64,000 nt of DNA, taken from contig JAEWKK010000030.1 in NCBI GenBank assembly GCA_023386045.1, forward strand, positions 278,271 to 342,270, in the 5' to 3' direction. The notes beneath the pieces are model-generated. The model was not told the origin of the DNA. It did no database searches and worked only from the letters and a program-made list of their open reading frames with translations. A program made the translations under genes and the position numbers. Below, piece after piece: positions 16,054 through 25,467 of the stretch (its first letter is position 1; each line of letters starts with the position of its first letter). This DNA is from Bacteroidota bacterium. GTDB lineage: Bacteria > Bacteroidota > Bacteroidia > Chitinophagales > Chitinophagaceae.

Positions 16054-17475
16054 TTATGGGAAGATGCCCAGTTCTGCGTAGCTGGTTCCAACCTTGTTGA
16101 TGGCAACCACGTAAGCCGCAGTACGCATGTCAGGAATCTGTGGATTCTTCTTCCATTCTTCCATGATCTCCCTGGTTGCAGTGATCATGGTTTCTTCCAG
16201 TCCGCTATGCACCAGGTCTACTTCTTCTGGTCCGTGCATAATAAATTGTCTTTCCCTGTCGCTGACTTTTTTGCTGGTCAGCTCTTCGATCTGTCCCAGG
16301 ATATGTCCGTTCAGGTTTTCTGTAAATCTTTTTTCCAGGCGTCCGTAGCGAACATGGCTCAGGTTCTTCAGCCATTCGAAATAGGAAACCGTAACACCAC
16401 CTGCATTGAGGTACATGTCAGGAACCACCAGTGTTCCTTTCTGGATAAACACTTCATCAGCTTCAGGTGTTAAAGGTCCGTTGGCACCTTCACCAATGAT
16501 CTTGGCTTTTACTCTTGGAGCATTGTCGCCATTGATCACATTCTCTAGTGCTGCGGGAATCAGGATGTCGCAATCATATTCCAGAGCATCTGTATTCTTC
16601 GCGAAGTTTTGAGCTCCTGAGAAATTCAGGATAGAACCCGAAGTTTTGCGGTGCTGGAATACAGCATCGATATCAAGACCATTATCATTCCAGATAGCTC
16701 CTTCATATTCCGCAAGTGCAATGATCTTTGCACCTGCCTGCTGAAAGTATTTGGCAGCATGATAGCCCACATTACCCAGTCCCTGTACAATCACTCTTTT
16801 CCCTTCCACTCCGGTAGGCAGTCCTAATTTTTCCATCACATCAGGCATACTGCACACTTCGCGGATACCAAAAAAGATTCCCATGCCAGTAGCTTCCCTG
16901 CGGCCACGCACACCACCCTGTGTCACTGGCTTTCCGGTAACACAACCTGCTGCATCAATTTCGCCGGGACGAAGGCTGGCATATGTATCAACGATCCATG
17001 CCATCTCTCTTTCACCGGTTCCGTAATCTGGTGCAGGAACATCAGTGCCAGGACCGATAAAATTCTTTTTCACCAGTTCGGCAGTATAACGACGGGTGAT
17101 CTTTTCCAGTTCGTAAACAGAATATTTTTTTGGATTGATCTTGATACCACCTTTACCACCACCGAATGGAACATTTACAATAGCGCATTTATAAGTCATG
17201 AGGGCTGCGAGGGCCATCACCTCATCCTGGTTTACTTCTGCTGCGAAACGGATACCACCTTTACATGGTGTTTTATGATGAGAGTGCTGCACACGGTAAG
17301 CTTCGATCACTTCAATACGACCATCATCCATACGTACGGGAAATTTCATACGGTAAACAGCATTGCATGCTTTGATCTGCTCCAGCACGCCTGGATCCCA
17401 TCCTGTGTACTTGGCCGCCTTGTCGAAACTGCTTTCAACCGCGCCGAAAAAACTATAATCTGCAATCGTTGACAT
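16054..17475 (-). CDS. gdhA: Glu/Leu/Phe/Val dehydrogenase (glutamate dehydrogenase)
   Basis: A 473-residue dehydrogenase. The dimerisation/catalytic domain shows KGGIRFAAEVN (72-82) and the active-site motif PFGGGKGGIKINP with Lys108. The nucleotide-binding domain shows the Rossmann motif VQGLGNVGYHAA (about 229-240). It catalyses reversible oxidative deamination of glutamate to 2-oxoglutarate, linking nitrogen and carbon metabolism; the coenzyme choice cannot be read. The gene lies 6 bp after the ccmD-like gene on the same strand, so it may be transcribed from the ccm promoter, although the functions are unrelated. A terminator follows. Confidence 0.92.
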   Translation of the reverse strand: MSTIADYSFFGAVESSFDKAAKYTGWDPGVLEQIKACNAVYRMKFPVRMDDGRIEVIEAYRVQHSHHKTPCKGGIRFAAEVNQDEVMALAALMTYKCAIVNVPFGGGKGGIKINPKKYSVYELEKITRRYTAELVKKNFIGPGTDVPAPDYGTGEREMAWIVDTYASLRPGEIDAAGCVTGKPVTQGGVRGRREATGMGIFFGIREVCSMPDVMEKLGLPTGVEGKRVIVQGLGNVGYHAAKYFQQAGAKIIALAEYEGAIWNDNGLDIDAVFQHRKTSGSILNFSGAQNFAKNTDALEYDCDILIPAALENVINGDNAPRVKAKIIGEGANGPLTPEADEVFIQKGTLVVPDMYLNAGGVTVSYFEWLKNLSHVRYGRLEKRFTENLNGHILGQIEELTSKKVSDRERQFIMHGPEEVDLVHSGLEETMITATREIMEEWKKNPQIPDMRTAAYVVAINKVGTSYAELGIFP

Positions 17476-17481
17476 GAGATA

Positions 17482-17718
17482 TTATTTAGTTGTGAATTGA
17501 TGACTTCTTGTTTCTTTTTCAAGCTTTGAAACTTTTCTGTCCAGCCTGATGAGGTATAAAATAATGCCTGCAAATATGGTGAGAATAACCGCAACCACTA
17601 CATATATTTTTCCATTGGAACGCATGGTATCAGCCATCTCAACTTTACCATTGCCCTGGGCTTTCAGCAATAAGGAAAAGAAGAGGAAACCAAGCAGGAA
17701 GAAGCTTTTTCTCATCAT
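17482..17718 (-). CDS. ccmD: CcmD-like small membrane protein
   Basis: About 78 residues from MMRKSFF. It has a signal-like N-terminal hydrophobic segment, then one membrane helix (IYVVVAVILTIFAGIILYLI) followed by a basic, coiled tail (RLDRKVSKLEKE), the CcmD pattern. Its ATG overlaps the ccmC stop by one base (TAATG), so translation is coupled. CcmD stabilises the CcmABC haem-handling complex. The call rests on shape and on position after ccmC. A longer in-frame reading runs into ccmC and is unlikely. Confidence 0.75.
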   Translation of the reverse strand: MMRKSFFLLGFLFFSLLLKAQGNGKVEMADTMRSNGKIYVVVAVILTIFAGIILYLIRLDRKVSKLEKETRSHQFTTK

Positions 17719-18431
17719 TATAAAAGCGTTTTTTCTTTTAGATTCTGCAATCTGATTTTCAGACTTGTGATCCATACACCCAGCAAGGCCCAACCGATGA
17801 TAGCCGGATAAAACACAAGCCGCATCTGTGGTGCCAGGTCTTTGAAGTTTAATGCAGGATTACCGCCTGCACCACCTTCACCTCCCGGATGAAGACTGGG
17901 TAATAACCTGGGTATGATCCACATGGAAGGAAATAAAAATGCAAAAGCAAATATGTTGTAAACAGCACTAATGCGTGCTTTCTTATCCATATCCTGGATT
18001 GAATCTCTTAATACCATGTAAGCAAAATAGATCAGCAGTCCTATTGCAGCGCCAATGAGCTTGGGTTCTTTTGCTATCTGGCTGAAAGAAGCAGTGGCTG
18101 GATCATTGGGATCGGCCCAGGTGTAGGACATCCAGATGGCACCTGTTGCATAACCCATCAGTCCGAAAACAATTCCAACAGCAGCATATTGTCTTGAAAT
18201 GATATCAAACCTTAAATTGTTGGTGCGCAGGTATTTTACAGCATTCACCACAGATACGGTAAAAAGTATCATCATGGCAAACCACATGCATACATGGAAA
18301 TAAAGATTGCGGATGGTTTCCTGTAATTGGGGCAGTCGGGGAACATCATTCTTCCATAATATTCCAAATCCTGCTGTCATGGTATACACCAGTAAAACGA
18401 TGCTCAGTATTTTCCACCACCATTTTTTCAT
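17718..18431 (-). CDS. ccmC: Cytochrome c biogenesis protein CcmC (CcsA/haem-handling family)
   Basis: A 237-residue membrane protein with six hydrophobic segments. The Trp-rich segment GAIWMSYTWADPND (about residues 102-115) is a form of the periplasmic WWD haem-handling motif, and flanking His residues would be haem ligands. In System I, CcmC loads haem onto CcmE. It is followed by the coupled ccmD-like gene and preceded at 118 bp by ccmB. The remaining System I genes (ccmA, ccmE, ccmF) are not in the window. The product should help mature c-type cytochromes such as the TsdA-like protein at 54-55 kb. Confidence 0.85.
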   Translation of the reverse strand: MKKWWWKILSIVLLVYTMTAGFGILWKNDVPRLPQLQETIRNLYFHVCMWFAMMILFTVSVVNAVKYLRTNNLRFDIISRQYAAVGIVFGLMGYATGAIWMSYTWADPNDPATASFSQIAKEPKLIGAAIGLLIYFAYMVLRDSIQDMDKKARISAVYNIFAFAFLFPSMWIIPRLLPSLHPGGEGGAGGNPALNFKDLAPQMRLVFYPAIIGWALLGVWITSLKIRLQNLKEKTLL

Positions 18432-18549
18432 AACAGGGGCTGGAGTTCAGCCATTGATTTTGGTACGGCGCAAAATTAAGGGGTAAAAGTTGATATGTTC
18501 ATTCAATTGTACCTCAGAATCCTTTTTACTATATGATTCTGGTCAGTAA

Positions 18550-19233
18550 TCAATCTTTCCAGAGAAAAGGAAATAGAATGATGGCCAGTAAAATCACCAG
18601 CACATCCGAACCTATCAGTAAAAGAATATTACTTACAGGCACAGTAACTGAAGACTGGAACACGGTCCCGGAGATCTTCATCAATACAAGCAATTGAGGA
18701 ATAATGATCGGAAAGCCAAGAATGGCCATGATGGCTGCATTTTGCTGGGCTTTCGCTGCAATGGCGGCAAGAAAAGTAAATACAAGGCTCAGGCTCCATC
18801 CTCCCAGAAACACCATTCCTATGAACAATCCCGATTTCTGTACCGGGTAACTCATAAATAAAGAAAAAAGCACAAAGCTTAGTGTGCTCATCACCAGCAT
18901 CAGCACTGTATTGAATAACAATTTGGCCAGTACAAAATTCTGCGGACCCGAAATGGTCTGGTAATAAAGCATCCTGTTCCTGCTTTCCTGTAAAAAACTT
19001 TTAGCTACTGCATTGATGCTGATAAATAGCTGGATGATCCAGAATAAACCATTCCAGGTTCCAGTGTCAGGGTTTTCAATGGCCATGTATAAAACAAAGA
19101 TGGTAGCACCTACATAGAGCAACACACCATAGAAAGCATATTGCTGCCTGATCTCCAGCAGGAGGTCCTTCCTGAATAGCGTCCATATCTGTTTAAAAGA
19201 GTAGATAAAAAGTTTTTTGCGAAAATAGGCCAT
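18550..19233 (-). CDS. ccmB: Haem exporter membrane subunit CcmB
   Basis: A 227-residue polytopic membrane protein with six helices. The N-terminal amphipathic stretch FRKDLLLEIRQQYAFYGVLL and the helix AIMAILGFPIIIPQLLVL are typical of CcmB, the permease of the CcmAB ABC unit that drives release of holo-CcmE. The ATPase CcmA is not adjacent. The 118-bp gap to ccmC could hold a second promoter. It is divergent from the DUF6263 lipoprotein gene across 50 bp. Confidence 0.85.
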   Translation of the reverse strand: MAYFRKKLFIYSFKQIWTLFRKDLLLEIRQQYAFYGVLLYVGATIFVLYMAIENPDTGTWNGLFWIIQLFISINAVAKSFLQESRNRMLYYQTISGPQNFVLAKLLFNTVLMLVMSTLSFVLFSLFMSYPVQKSGLFIGMVFLGGWSLSLVFTFLAAIAAKAQQNAAIMAILGFPIIIPQLLVLMKISGTVFQSSVTVPVSNILLLIGSDVLVILLAIILFPFLWKD

Positions 19234-19283
19234 TCATTTCCAAGGCCGGCAGCAAGTCTTTATTTTGCAGCATAAACCAGTAT

Positions 19284-20156
19284 ATGAGAATTTCAAAAAT
19301 CTTTTCAATTCCTGCAATCCTGTTCCTGATTTTAATGCTGCCATCCTGCTCCACTACAAAAAATGATGGTACTGTTCTGAGGTTCAATCTTCAGAAGGGT
19401 AAAGCCTATGCTTACCAGATGAGCATAGACATGGAGAATGATATGAATGGTCAGAAACTGAATTCAGCCATGAATTTTGATTATGATGTTGAGGTAGTAG
19501 ATGAAAAAGATTCTGTAAAAACACTCCGCGCTACTTATAAAAGAGTGGTGATGAAAATGAATTTGCCCAACGCAAGCATTGATCTGGATACAGACAGACC
19601 CATGAAAGATTCAGTTCTTGATCTGAAGACAAATCCTTTAGCCGTGATGGAGCATATGTTTTATGCTGTCGTGAATAAAAGCTTTACCATGACCGTAGAT
19701 CCTGAAGGAAAAGTAACCTCTGTTACCGGAATGAAAGAAATGGGTGATGCCATTCTCGGCTCCATGAAAGTAAATGAAAATGAAAAAGCGATCGTTGAGC
19801 AATCCTTCAATTCCCAGTTCAACGAAGAGACCATGAAGGAATCCTTCTCACAGGCCTTTCATCTTTTTCCCAACAAAGCTGTCAAGGTAGGAGATACCTG
19901 GGATAAGGCCATGAATTTTGGCGGGATGATGGCAGCTTCCATGAAGACCACTTATACAGTAAAAGAGATCAAAGACAACAAGGTTACGCTGGATGTGAAT
20001 TCCACCATGGAAATGAACAATAACAAAGGTGTTCAAACAGGTACCATGATCATCGATCAGCCAACAGGGCTTGTGCTGGAAGGCAACCTGCAACAACAAA
20101 CAGAAGGAGTGTTGAAAGGCACTACCAAAGTGCAGATCAAAGGCAGGGAAAAATAA
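19284..20156 (+). CDS. DUF6263-type lipoprotein
   Basis: 290 residues with a lipoprotein signal peptide: a hydrophobic run ending LMLPSCSTT gives a lipidated Cys near residue 23. The mature part is a soluble beta-rich protein with repeated Met-rich strands (YQMSIDMENDMNGQ) and a late motif GVLKGTTKVQIKG. This is the layout I associate with DUF6263 in Bacteroidota; function is unknown. The protein probably sits on the periplasmic or outer membrane. It is monocistronic and convergent with thymidine kinase. Confidence 0.75.
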   Translation: MRISKIFSIPAILFLILMLPSCSTTKNDGTVLRFNLQKGKAYAYQMSIDMENDMNGQKLNSAMNFDYDVEVVDEKDSVKTLRATYKRVVMKMNLPNASIDLDTDRPMKDSVLDLKTNPLAVMEHMFYAVVNKSFTMTVDPEGKVTSVTGMKEMGDAILGSMKVNENEKAIVEQSFNSQFNEETMKESFSQAFHLFPNKAVKVGDTWDKAMNFGGMMAASMKTTYTVKEIKDNKVTLDVNSTMEMNNNKGVQTGTMIIDQPTGLVLEGNLQQQTEGVLKGTTKVQIKGREK

Positions 20157-20175
20157 TTTTCTGAATTAGCTGATC

Positions 20176-20754
20176 TTATTCCAGGGCGCCATCGAGTCCG
20201 AAACAGGTACGGCACCTGGGTTCATACGCATTCTTGGCACCCAGCATGATCTGTTCTTCATTAGGAATGATGCGATAGGAATAATTGGCAATATTGCCGC
20301 ACTTCACACAGATCGCATGAAGCTTGGTGACAAAATCAGCTTTGGCCATCAGGAAGGGCATTTGTCCGAAAGGATTTCCCATGTAATCCATATCAAGTCC
20401 TGCTACAATAACCCTTACACCGCGTTTGGCCAGTTCATCACAAACATTGGCGATCTGGTCATCAAAGAATTGGGCTTCGTCAAGGCCAATCACATCCACA
20501 TCCTGGGCCATCAGCAAAATGGTCTGTGAATTATCTATTGGTGTAGAATGAATATAATTTTCATCATGAGAAACGATCTTCACTTCATCATAGCGTACAT
20601 CAATAGCAGGCTTGAAGATTTCCACTTTCAGGTTGGCAATTTTTACCCTTTTAAGTCTGCGGATCAGTTCTTCCGTTTTGCCGGAGAACATGGAACCACA
20701 GATCACTTCAATCCATCCACGGCGTTCTCCTGTTATGTTTGGTTCGATAAACAT
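20176..20754 (-). CDS. tdk: Thymidine kinase (type II)
   Basis: A 192-residue kinase of the salvage pathway (thymidine + ATP to dTMP). Walker A is GSMFSGKT (20-27). The catalytic/Walker B segment DEAQFFDD lies near residue 91-98. Zinc-binding cysteines appear as CVKCGN and CRTCF in the C-terminal lasso region. The length and motif order are standard for tetrameric type II kinases. Confidence 0.95.
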   Translation of the reverse strand: MFIEPNITGERRGWIEVICGSMFSGKTEELIRRLKRVKIANLKVEIFKPAIDVRYDEVKIVSHDENYIHSTPIDNSQTILLMAQDVDVIGLDEAQFFDDQIANVCDELAKRGVRVIVAGLDMDYMGNPFGQMPFLMAKADFVTKLHAICVKCGNIANYSYRIIPNEEQIMLGAKNAYEPRCRTCFGLDGALE

Positions 20755-20879
20755 TTGAGAAAATAGCTTGTTTTAAATATCTATTTAGAAACTGTTAGTA
20801 ATTTTAGGCACATCTTTTCGTTAAAGAAAAAGAATACATCAATTTCCTATTCGTAAAACAGCGAAAGTACCATAAACAA

Positions 20880-21623
20880 ATGGAAAGAATTCAGGCTCTT
20901 ATTGACAGGTTGTACCAGCAAAAAACTGATAACAGCAATGCGGCGCAACTGCTTCTGACCGTAGAACTCCTTCGTTCTGAACTGATGCAATTAAGGCAAA
21001 AAAACGGAACACTGGGTACCGCAAAAGTGGCAGTTACTTTACCCGTGAACATGAATTTTTCTGAAGAAGAAATCAGGACTGCTACTGCTGAAGTCAGGGA
21101 AGCCGTAAAACAGGAGCCCCCGGTAGAAATCAAAAAGCCGGTTGCAGAACCAGTTCAAGCTCCCAGTCCTTATGAATTGCGCAAACCACTGGTAGAAGAG
21201 AAAAAAGAAAGCATTCCTCAATTCAGCCAGGAACAAATCAATCCTGCTTTCAGTCATTCAGAAGAAATACCTACCCTGCAATTGGGACGTAAAGAACTGC
21301 ATGAAGTGATCGCTGAAAAAAAAGAATCACTCAACGACAGGTTGAAACAGGAAAAAAAAGAGCTGGCTCACAAACTCAAGGATTCACCCATTAAAGATCT
21401 TCGCAAGGCCATTGGTATCAACGACCGTTTTACCTTTATCAATGAACTTTTCCGTGGTGATGAAGCTTCTTATGAAAGGAGCATCAAAACCATCAACAGC
21501 TTCAATATTTATTCAGAAGCTGAATTCTGGATGAACCGCGAACTGAAACTTAAAATGAACTGGAATGAAGACCAGGAAAACGTACAGCATTTTTATGATC
21601 TGGTAAGAAGACGTTTTTCCTGA
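20880..21623 (+). CDS. Conserved Bacteroidota hypothetical protein with disordered middle
   Basis: 247 residues. The N-terminus is a helix (residues 1-42), the middle (about 70-140) is Pro/Glu/Lys-rich and probably disordered, and the C-terminal 75 residues are a compact helical domain with FTFINELFRGDEASYERSI and a tail ending YDLVRRRFS. I know this C-terminal block from uncharacterised Bacteroidota proteins but no function. It overlaps the waaA gene tail-to-tail by 31 bp. Confidence 0.7.
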   Translation: MERIQALIDRLYQQKTDNSNAAQLLLTVELLRSELMQLRQKNGTLGTAKVAVTLPVNMNFSEEEIRTATAEVREAVKQEPPVEIKKPVAEPVQAPSPYELRKPLVEEKKESIPQFSQEQINPAFSHSEEIPTLQLGRKELHEVIAEKKESLNDRLKQEKKELAHKLKDSPIKDLRKAIGINDRFTFINELFRGDEASYERSIKTINSFNIYSEAEFWMNRELKLKMNWNEDQENVQHFYDLVRRRFS

Positions 21624-22912
21624 ATGTAGCGGAGCAATTTTTCACTGGCTCCGGTATTCTCATTTACATAGGCTGCAGCTGCAGCTCCTGAACTGTTCAA
21701 CAACATTGGGTCATCAAGCAGATGATCCAATTTTTTTATGAGCTCCTTAGAATCTGAAACAGTAAAACCAGCTCCAACTGCTAACAGGTCCCTGGCCTCT
21801 CTGAACTTCTGATAATTCGGACCAAAAATCACCGGCTTGCCATAGACGGCTGCTTCGAGCGTATTGTGAATGCCACTGCTATTGAAACCTCCTCCTATAT
21901 AACTGATGGTAGCGTAATGATAAAGACGCGAAAGCATACCAATATTATCAATGATCAAAACCCTGGCTGAGGCGAGTTTCTTTTTTATATCAGCTACCTG
22001 TTGCTCATTGATCTTGTCCCAAACGCCAGTATTATTTGCAATACTTCCTGAAAGAAATCCTTTGACGGATGAATAGGTAAAGCTGCCCGGGAATAATTCC
22101 TGTATCGATTTGATATGAGACGTAGTGATCTCGTGCGGCGCAATGATCATCTTGGCCTTGTTTAGCTTCATAAAAGAAGCCAGTATCTTTTCATCATCTG
22201 GCCAGGTGCTTCCTGCAATGATCACCTGTGATCCGTTGATGAAATCAGGTATCACTTCCAGTTCTGTAAATTGCGAAGCGATCTTTTTAACGCGGTCAAA
22301 TCTTGTATCACCACTCACCGAGCAATGTTCAATTCCATTTTGCTTCAGCAGGTTTTGTGAAGCTTCATCCTGCACAAACAAATGCCTGAATAAAAAAAGT
22401 ATCTGCCTGAAAAATTTGCCATAACTCTTAAAGAAAACAGCATCCTTCCTGAAGATGGCAGAAACCAGTAGAACGGGTATATGATGAAAAGCAGCAGCAT
22501 TCAAATGATGAAACCAGTATTCATATTTTACAAATACAACCAGCCTGGGATGAACTATTTCGATGAATTTTTTGGCATTCGCAGGAGTATCTGCAGGGAG
22601 ATAAGTAATATGATCATCCTGTGAATATTTCTTTCCAACCTTATATCCTGAAGGAGAAAAAAAACTCACCAGTATTTTGAAACCAGGGTAGGATTGCTTT
22701 AATGCCTCAATTACTGGTTTGCCCTGTTCAAATTCCCCGGCAGAGGCACAATGTACCCAAATCACCTGGTCTTGCGGCCCTATCGCTGTTTGCAGCTCGG
22801 CGAAAAGGTTTTTTCTTCCCTTTATCCATTCTGCTGCCTTGGGATTCCAAAGCGAAGCGATCCGGATACCCAGCTTGTATAAACTGATGAAAAGATTATA
22901 AATAAAAACCAC
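21593..22912 (-). CDS. waaA: 3-deoxy-D-manno-octulosonic acid (Kdo) transferase
   Basis: A 439-residue GT30 family enzyme that adds Kdo to lipid A precursor at the inner membrane. It has an N-terminal membrane-anchoring helix (about 1-20), then VHCASAGEFEQGKPVIEAL (about residue 49), the classic WaaA acceptor-side motif. The C-terminal GT-B half carries SYIGGGFNSSGIHNTLEAA (about 339-357), where Gly/Glu residues bind CMP-Kdo. It implies a lipopolysaccharide outer membrane. Convergent with the hypothetical gene by a 31-bp overlap. Confidence 0.92.
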   Translation of the reverse strand: MVFIYNLFISLYKLGIRIASLWNPKAAEWIKGRKNLFAELQTAIGPQDQVIWVHCASAGEFEQGKPVIEALKQSYPGFKILVSFFSPSGYKVGKKYSQDDHITYLPADTPANAKKFIEIVHPRLVVFVKYEYWFHHLNAAAFHHIPVLLVSAIFRKDAVFFKSYGKFFRQILFLFRHLFVQDEASQNLLKQNGIEHCSVSGDTRFDRVKKIASQFTELEVIPDFINGSQVIIAGSTWPDDEKILASFMKLNKAKMIIAPHEITTSHIKSIQELFPGSFTYSSVKGFLSGSIANNTGVWDKINEQQVADIKKKLASARVLIIDNIGMLSRLYHYATISYIGGGFNSSGIHNTLEAAVYGKPVIFGPNYQKFREARDLLAVGAGFTVSDSKELIKKLDHLLDDPMLLNSSGAAAAAYVNENTGASEKLLRYIQEKRLLTRS

Positions 22913-23003
22913 GGTATATCATTAACAATGGGCACAAATGTAAAGGCGAAACCTTCTACCTAAGCCTATTTCCCTATTTTTGCGCCGTTTAAATTTTGTT
23001 TTG

Positions 23004-24134
23004 ATGCGCCCCATTCAAATGGTTGACCTGAAGCAGCAGTATCGTAAGATCAAATCTGAAATTGATACCGCTGTATTGAACGTAATAGAAAGTGCTGCCT
23101 TCATCAATGGACCACAGGTCCAGAGTTTTTCTGATGCCCTGGCAAACTATAACGGTTCAAAGCATGTGATACCCTGCGCCAATGGGACCGATGCTTTGCA
23201 GATTGCCATGATGGCACTGGGTTTGCAACCGGGAGACGAAGTGATCACACCATCTTTTACTTACATCGCCACCACCGAAGTTGTAGCCCTGCTAAAGCTG
23301 ACACCTGTTTTTGTGGATGTGGATCCAAAGACTTTCTGCATGGATACTCAGGCCCTGCAAAAAGCCATCACACCAAAAACAAAGGCTATTATTCCGGTGC
23401 ACTTGTACGGCCAACCTGCGAATATGGAAGAGATCATGCGCATTGCTGAGGCTCATGGGATCTATGTGATAGAAGACAATGCCCAGGCGATTGGTGCTGA
23501 TTATTACTATTCTGATGGCAGTTCAAAAAAAACAGGAGCAATAGGAACCATCGGAACCACTTCTTTTTTTCCTTCCAAGAACCTGGGTGGTTATGGAGAT
23601 GGCGGAGCCATGATGACTGATGATGATGAACTGGCTGGCAAGCTTCGCATGGTAGCCAACCACGGTCAAAGCAAAAGATATTACCACGATGTAGTGGGTT
23701 GTAACAGCCGTTTGGATACCATCCAGGCTGCCGTACTTGAGATCAAATTAAAACACCTTAACCAGTATATTGATGCGAGAAGGGCAGTGGCAGATCATTA
23801 TGACCAGGCTTTTTCAGGTCATCCTAAGATCACCACACCTTTCAGGGCAAGCTATGGCAGGCATGTGTTTCACCAGTATACCCTTATTCTTGAAGGTATT
23901 GATAGAAACAAATTGCATGATTATCTTGCAGAGCGGAACATTCCGTCCATGATCTATTACCCTGTGCCGGCACATCGCCAGAAGATGTTCGCCCAGTTTA
24001 ATGTATCCGGATCGGAGCTGCCCGTAACGGATTGGCTGACCAGCCGTGTGATTTCCCTTCCTATGCACACAGAGTTGGACCAGGACCAGTTAACCCTGAT
24101 CACATCAACCATATTAGAATACGCAAACCAATAA
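23004..24134 (+). CDS. DegT/DnrJ/EryC1/StrS family sugar aminotransferase
   Basis: 376 residues from the ATG at 23004 (MRPIQMVDLK). A TTG 24 bp upstream would add a poor N-terminus. Type I PLP fold: PLP-stacking segment EDNAQAIGADY (157-167) and the Schiff-base Lys192 in FFPSKNLGGYGDGG. Members aminate keto-sugar nucleotides; WbpE-like enzymes of UDP-GlcNAc(3NAc)A synthesis are close in pattern. Neighbours downstream are UDP-sugar dehydrogenases, so the substrate is probably a UDP- or dTDP-keto sugar for surface polysaccharide. Confidence 0.9.
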   Translation: MRPIQMVDLKQQYRKIKSEIDTAVLNVIESAAFINGPQVQSFSDALANYNGSKHVIPCANGTDALQIAMMALGLQPGDEVITPSFTYIATTEVVALLKLTPVFVDVDPKTFCMDTQALQKAITPKTKAIIPVHLYGQPANMEEIMRIAEAHGIYVIEDNAQAIGADYYYSDGSSKKTGAIGTIGTTSFFPSKNLGGYGDGGAMMTDDDELAGKLRMVANHGQSKRYYHDVVGCNSRLDTIQAAVLEIKLKHLNQYIDARRAVADHYDQAFSGHPKITTPFRASYGRHVFHQYTLILEGIDRNKLHDYLAERNIPSMIYYPVPAHRQKMFAQFNVSGSELPVTDWLTSRVISLPMHTELDQDQLTLITSTILEYANQ

Positions 24135-24144
24135 AAAGTACATT

Positions 24145-25467
24145 ATGAAAATCGCAGTTGTAGGAACGGGTTACGTGGGATTGGTTACAGGCACCTGCCT
24201 GGCCGAAACCGGTAACCACGTGTTTTGTGTTGACATCGACGAAAGGAAAGTGAATAAGCTACGCAATGGGCAGATCACGATCTACGAACCCGGACTTGAA
24301 AAATTATTTGAAAGAAACCTTAAGGAAGAACGCCTTCAGTTCACCACCAATTTGAAAGAAGGAATTGAAGAAGCTGAGATCATCTTCCTTGCACTTCCCA
24401 CACCTCCGGGAGAAGATGGTTCAGCCGACCTTCAGTATGTGCTGAGTGTTGCTGAGCAAATTGGAAAATTACTGACAGACTATAAGATCATTATTGATAA
24501 GAGTACGGTCCCTGTTGGCACTGCTGAAAAAGTTCATGCGGCAATAGCAAAAAATTATAACGGAGAATTTGATGTGGTATCTAACCCCGAATTTCTTCGC
24601 GAAGGAGTGGCTGTAGAAGATTTCATGAAGCCGGACCGCATCGTTATCGGTACCACTTCTGAAAGGGCCAAAACCCTGCTTACAGAATTATACGGTCCTT
24701 ATGTGCGCCAGGGAAATCCTATCATCTTCATGGATGAGCGTTCCGCCGAACTGACCAAGTATGCGGCGAATGCTTTTCTTGCTACCAAGATCTCTTTCAT
24801 GAATGAGATCGCGCAGATCTGTGAAAAGCTGGGAGCAGATGTGGACATGGTGCGCAGGGGCATCGGAAGCGATGAAAGAATTGGTAAGCGTTTTCTATTC
24901 CCTGGTATAGGTTACGGCGGAAGTTGTTTTCCCAAGGATGTAAAAGCCCTGGTTCATTCTGCAAAAGAAGTCAGCTATGAATTCCGCATACTCAACGCCG
25001 TTACTGATGTGAACGAGATACAGAAATCACACCTGGTTACCAAGATCAGTCGTTATTTCGGTAACCTGAAAGGAAGGCATTTTGCCTTGTGGGGACTGGC
25101 ATTCAAACCCAATACAGATGATATCCGCGAGGCTCCAGCCCTGGAGATCATTGATGCGCTTTTGGAAGCCGGTGCCACGGTTGCTGCTTTTGATCCTGAG
25201 GCCATGAATAATGTAAAGAACATCATTGGTGACAAGATCAGCTTCTGCGACACACCTTATGATTGCCTGAATGAGGCTGATGCATTGATCATTGCAACAG
25301 AATGGAACGAATTTAGAACACCTGATTTTGATAAGATACTTGCAACACTGAAAGAGCCCGTGATCTTTGATGGTCGGAATGTTTTTGAAGTATCCAGCAT
25401 GGAAAAGAAAGGCTTCCATTATGAAAGCATCGGTCGTCCATTAGTGAACCAACCAAAACTTGTGTAA
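24145..25467 (+). CDS. ugd: UDP-glucose 6-dehydrogenase
   Basis: 440 residues with the NAD motif VVGTGYVGLVTG (4-15) and the catalytic Cys261 in GYGGSCFPKDV. It makes UDP-glucuronate from UDP-glucose in two NAD+-dependent steps. The gene starts 10 bp after the aminotransferase, and its stop overlaps the start of the next gene, a UDP-glucuronate decarboxylase. Consecutive steps are therefore encoded consecutively. Confidence 0.94.
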   Translation: MKIAVVGTGYVGLVTGTCLAETGNHVFCVDIDERKVNKLRNGQITIYEPGLEKLFERNLKEERLQFTTNLKEGIEEAEIIFLALPTPPGEDGSADLQYVLSVAEQIGKLLTDYKIIIDKSTVPVGTAEKVHAAIAKNYNGEFDVVSNPEFLREGVAVEDFMKPDRIVIGTTSERAKTLLTELYGPYVRQGNPIIFMDERSAELTKYAANAFLATKISFMNEIAQICEKLGADVDMVRRGIGSDERIGKRFLFPGIGYGGSCFPKDVKALVHSAKEVSYEFRILNAVTDVNEIQKSHLVTKISRYFGNLKGRHFALWGLAFKPNTDDIREAPALEIIDALLEAGATVAAFDPEAMNNVKNIIGDKISFCDTPYDCLNEADALIIATEWNEFRTPDFDKILATLKEPVIFDGRNVFEVSSMEKKGFHYESIGRPLVNQPKLV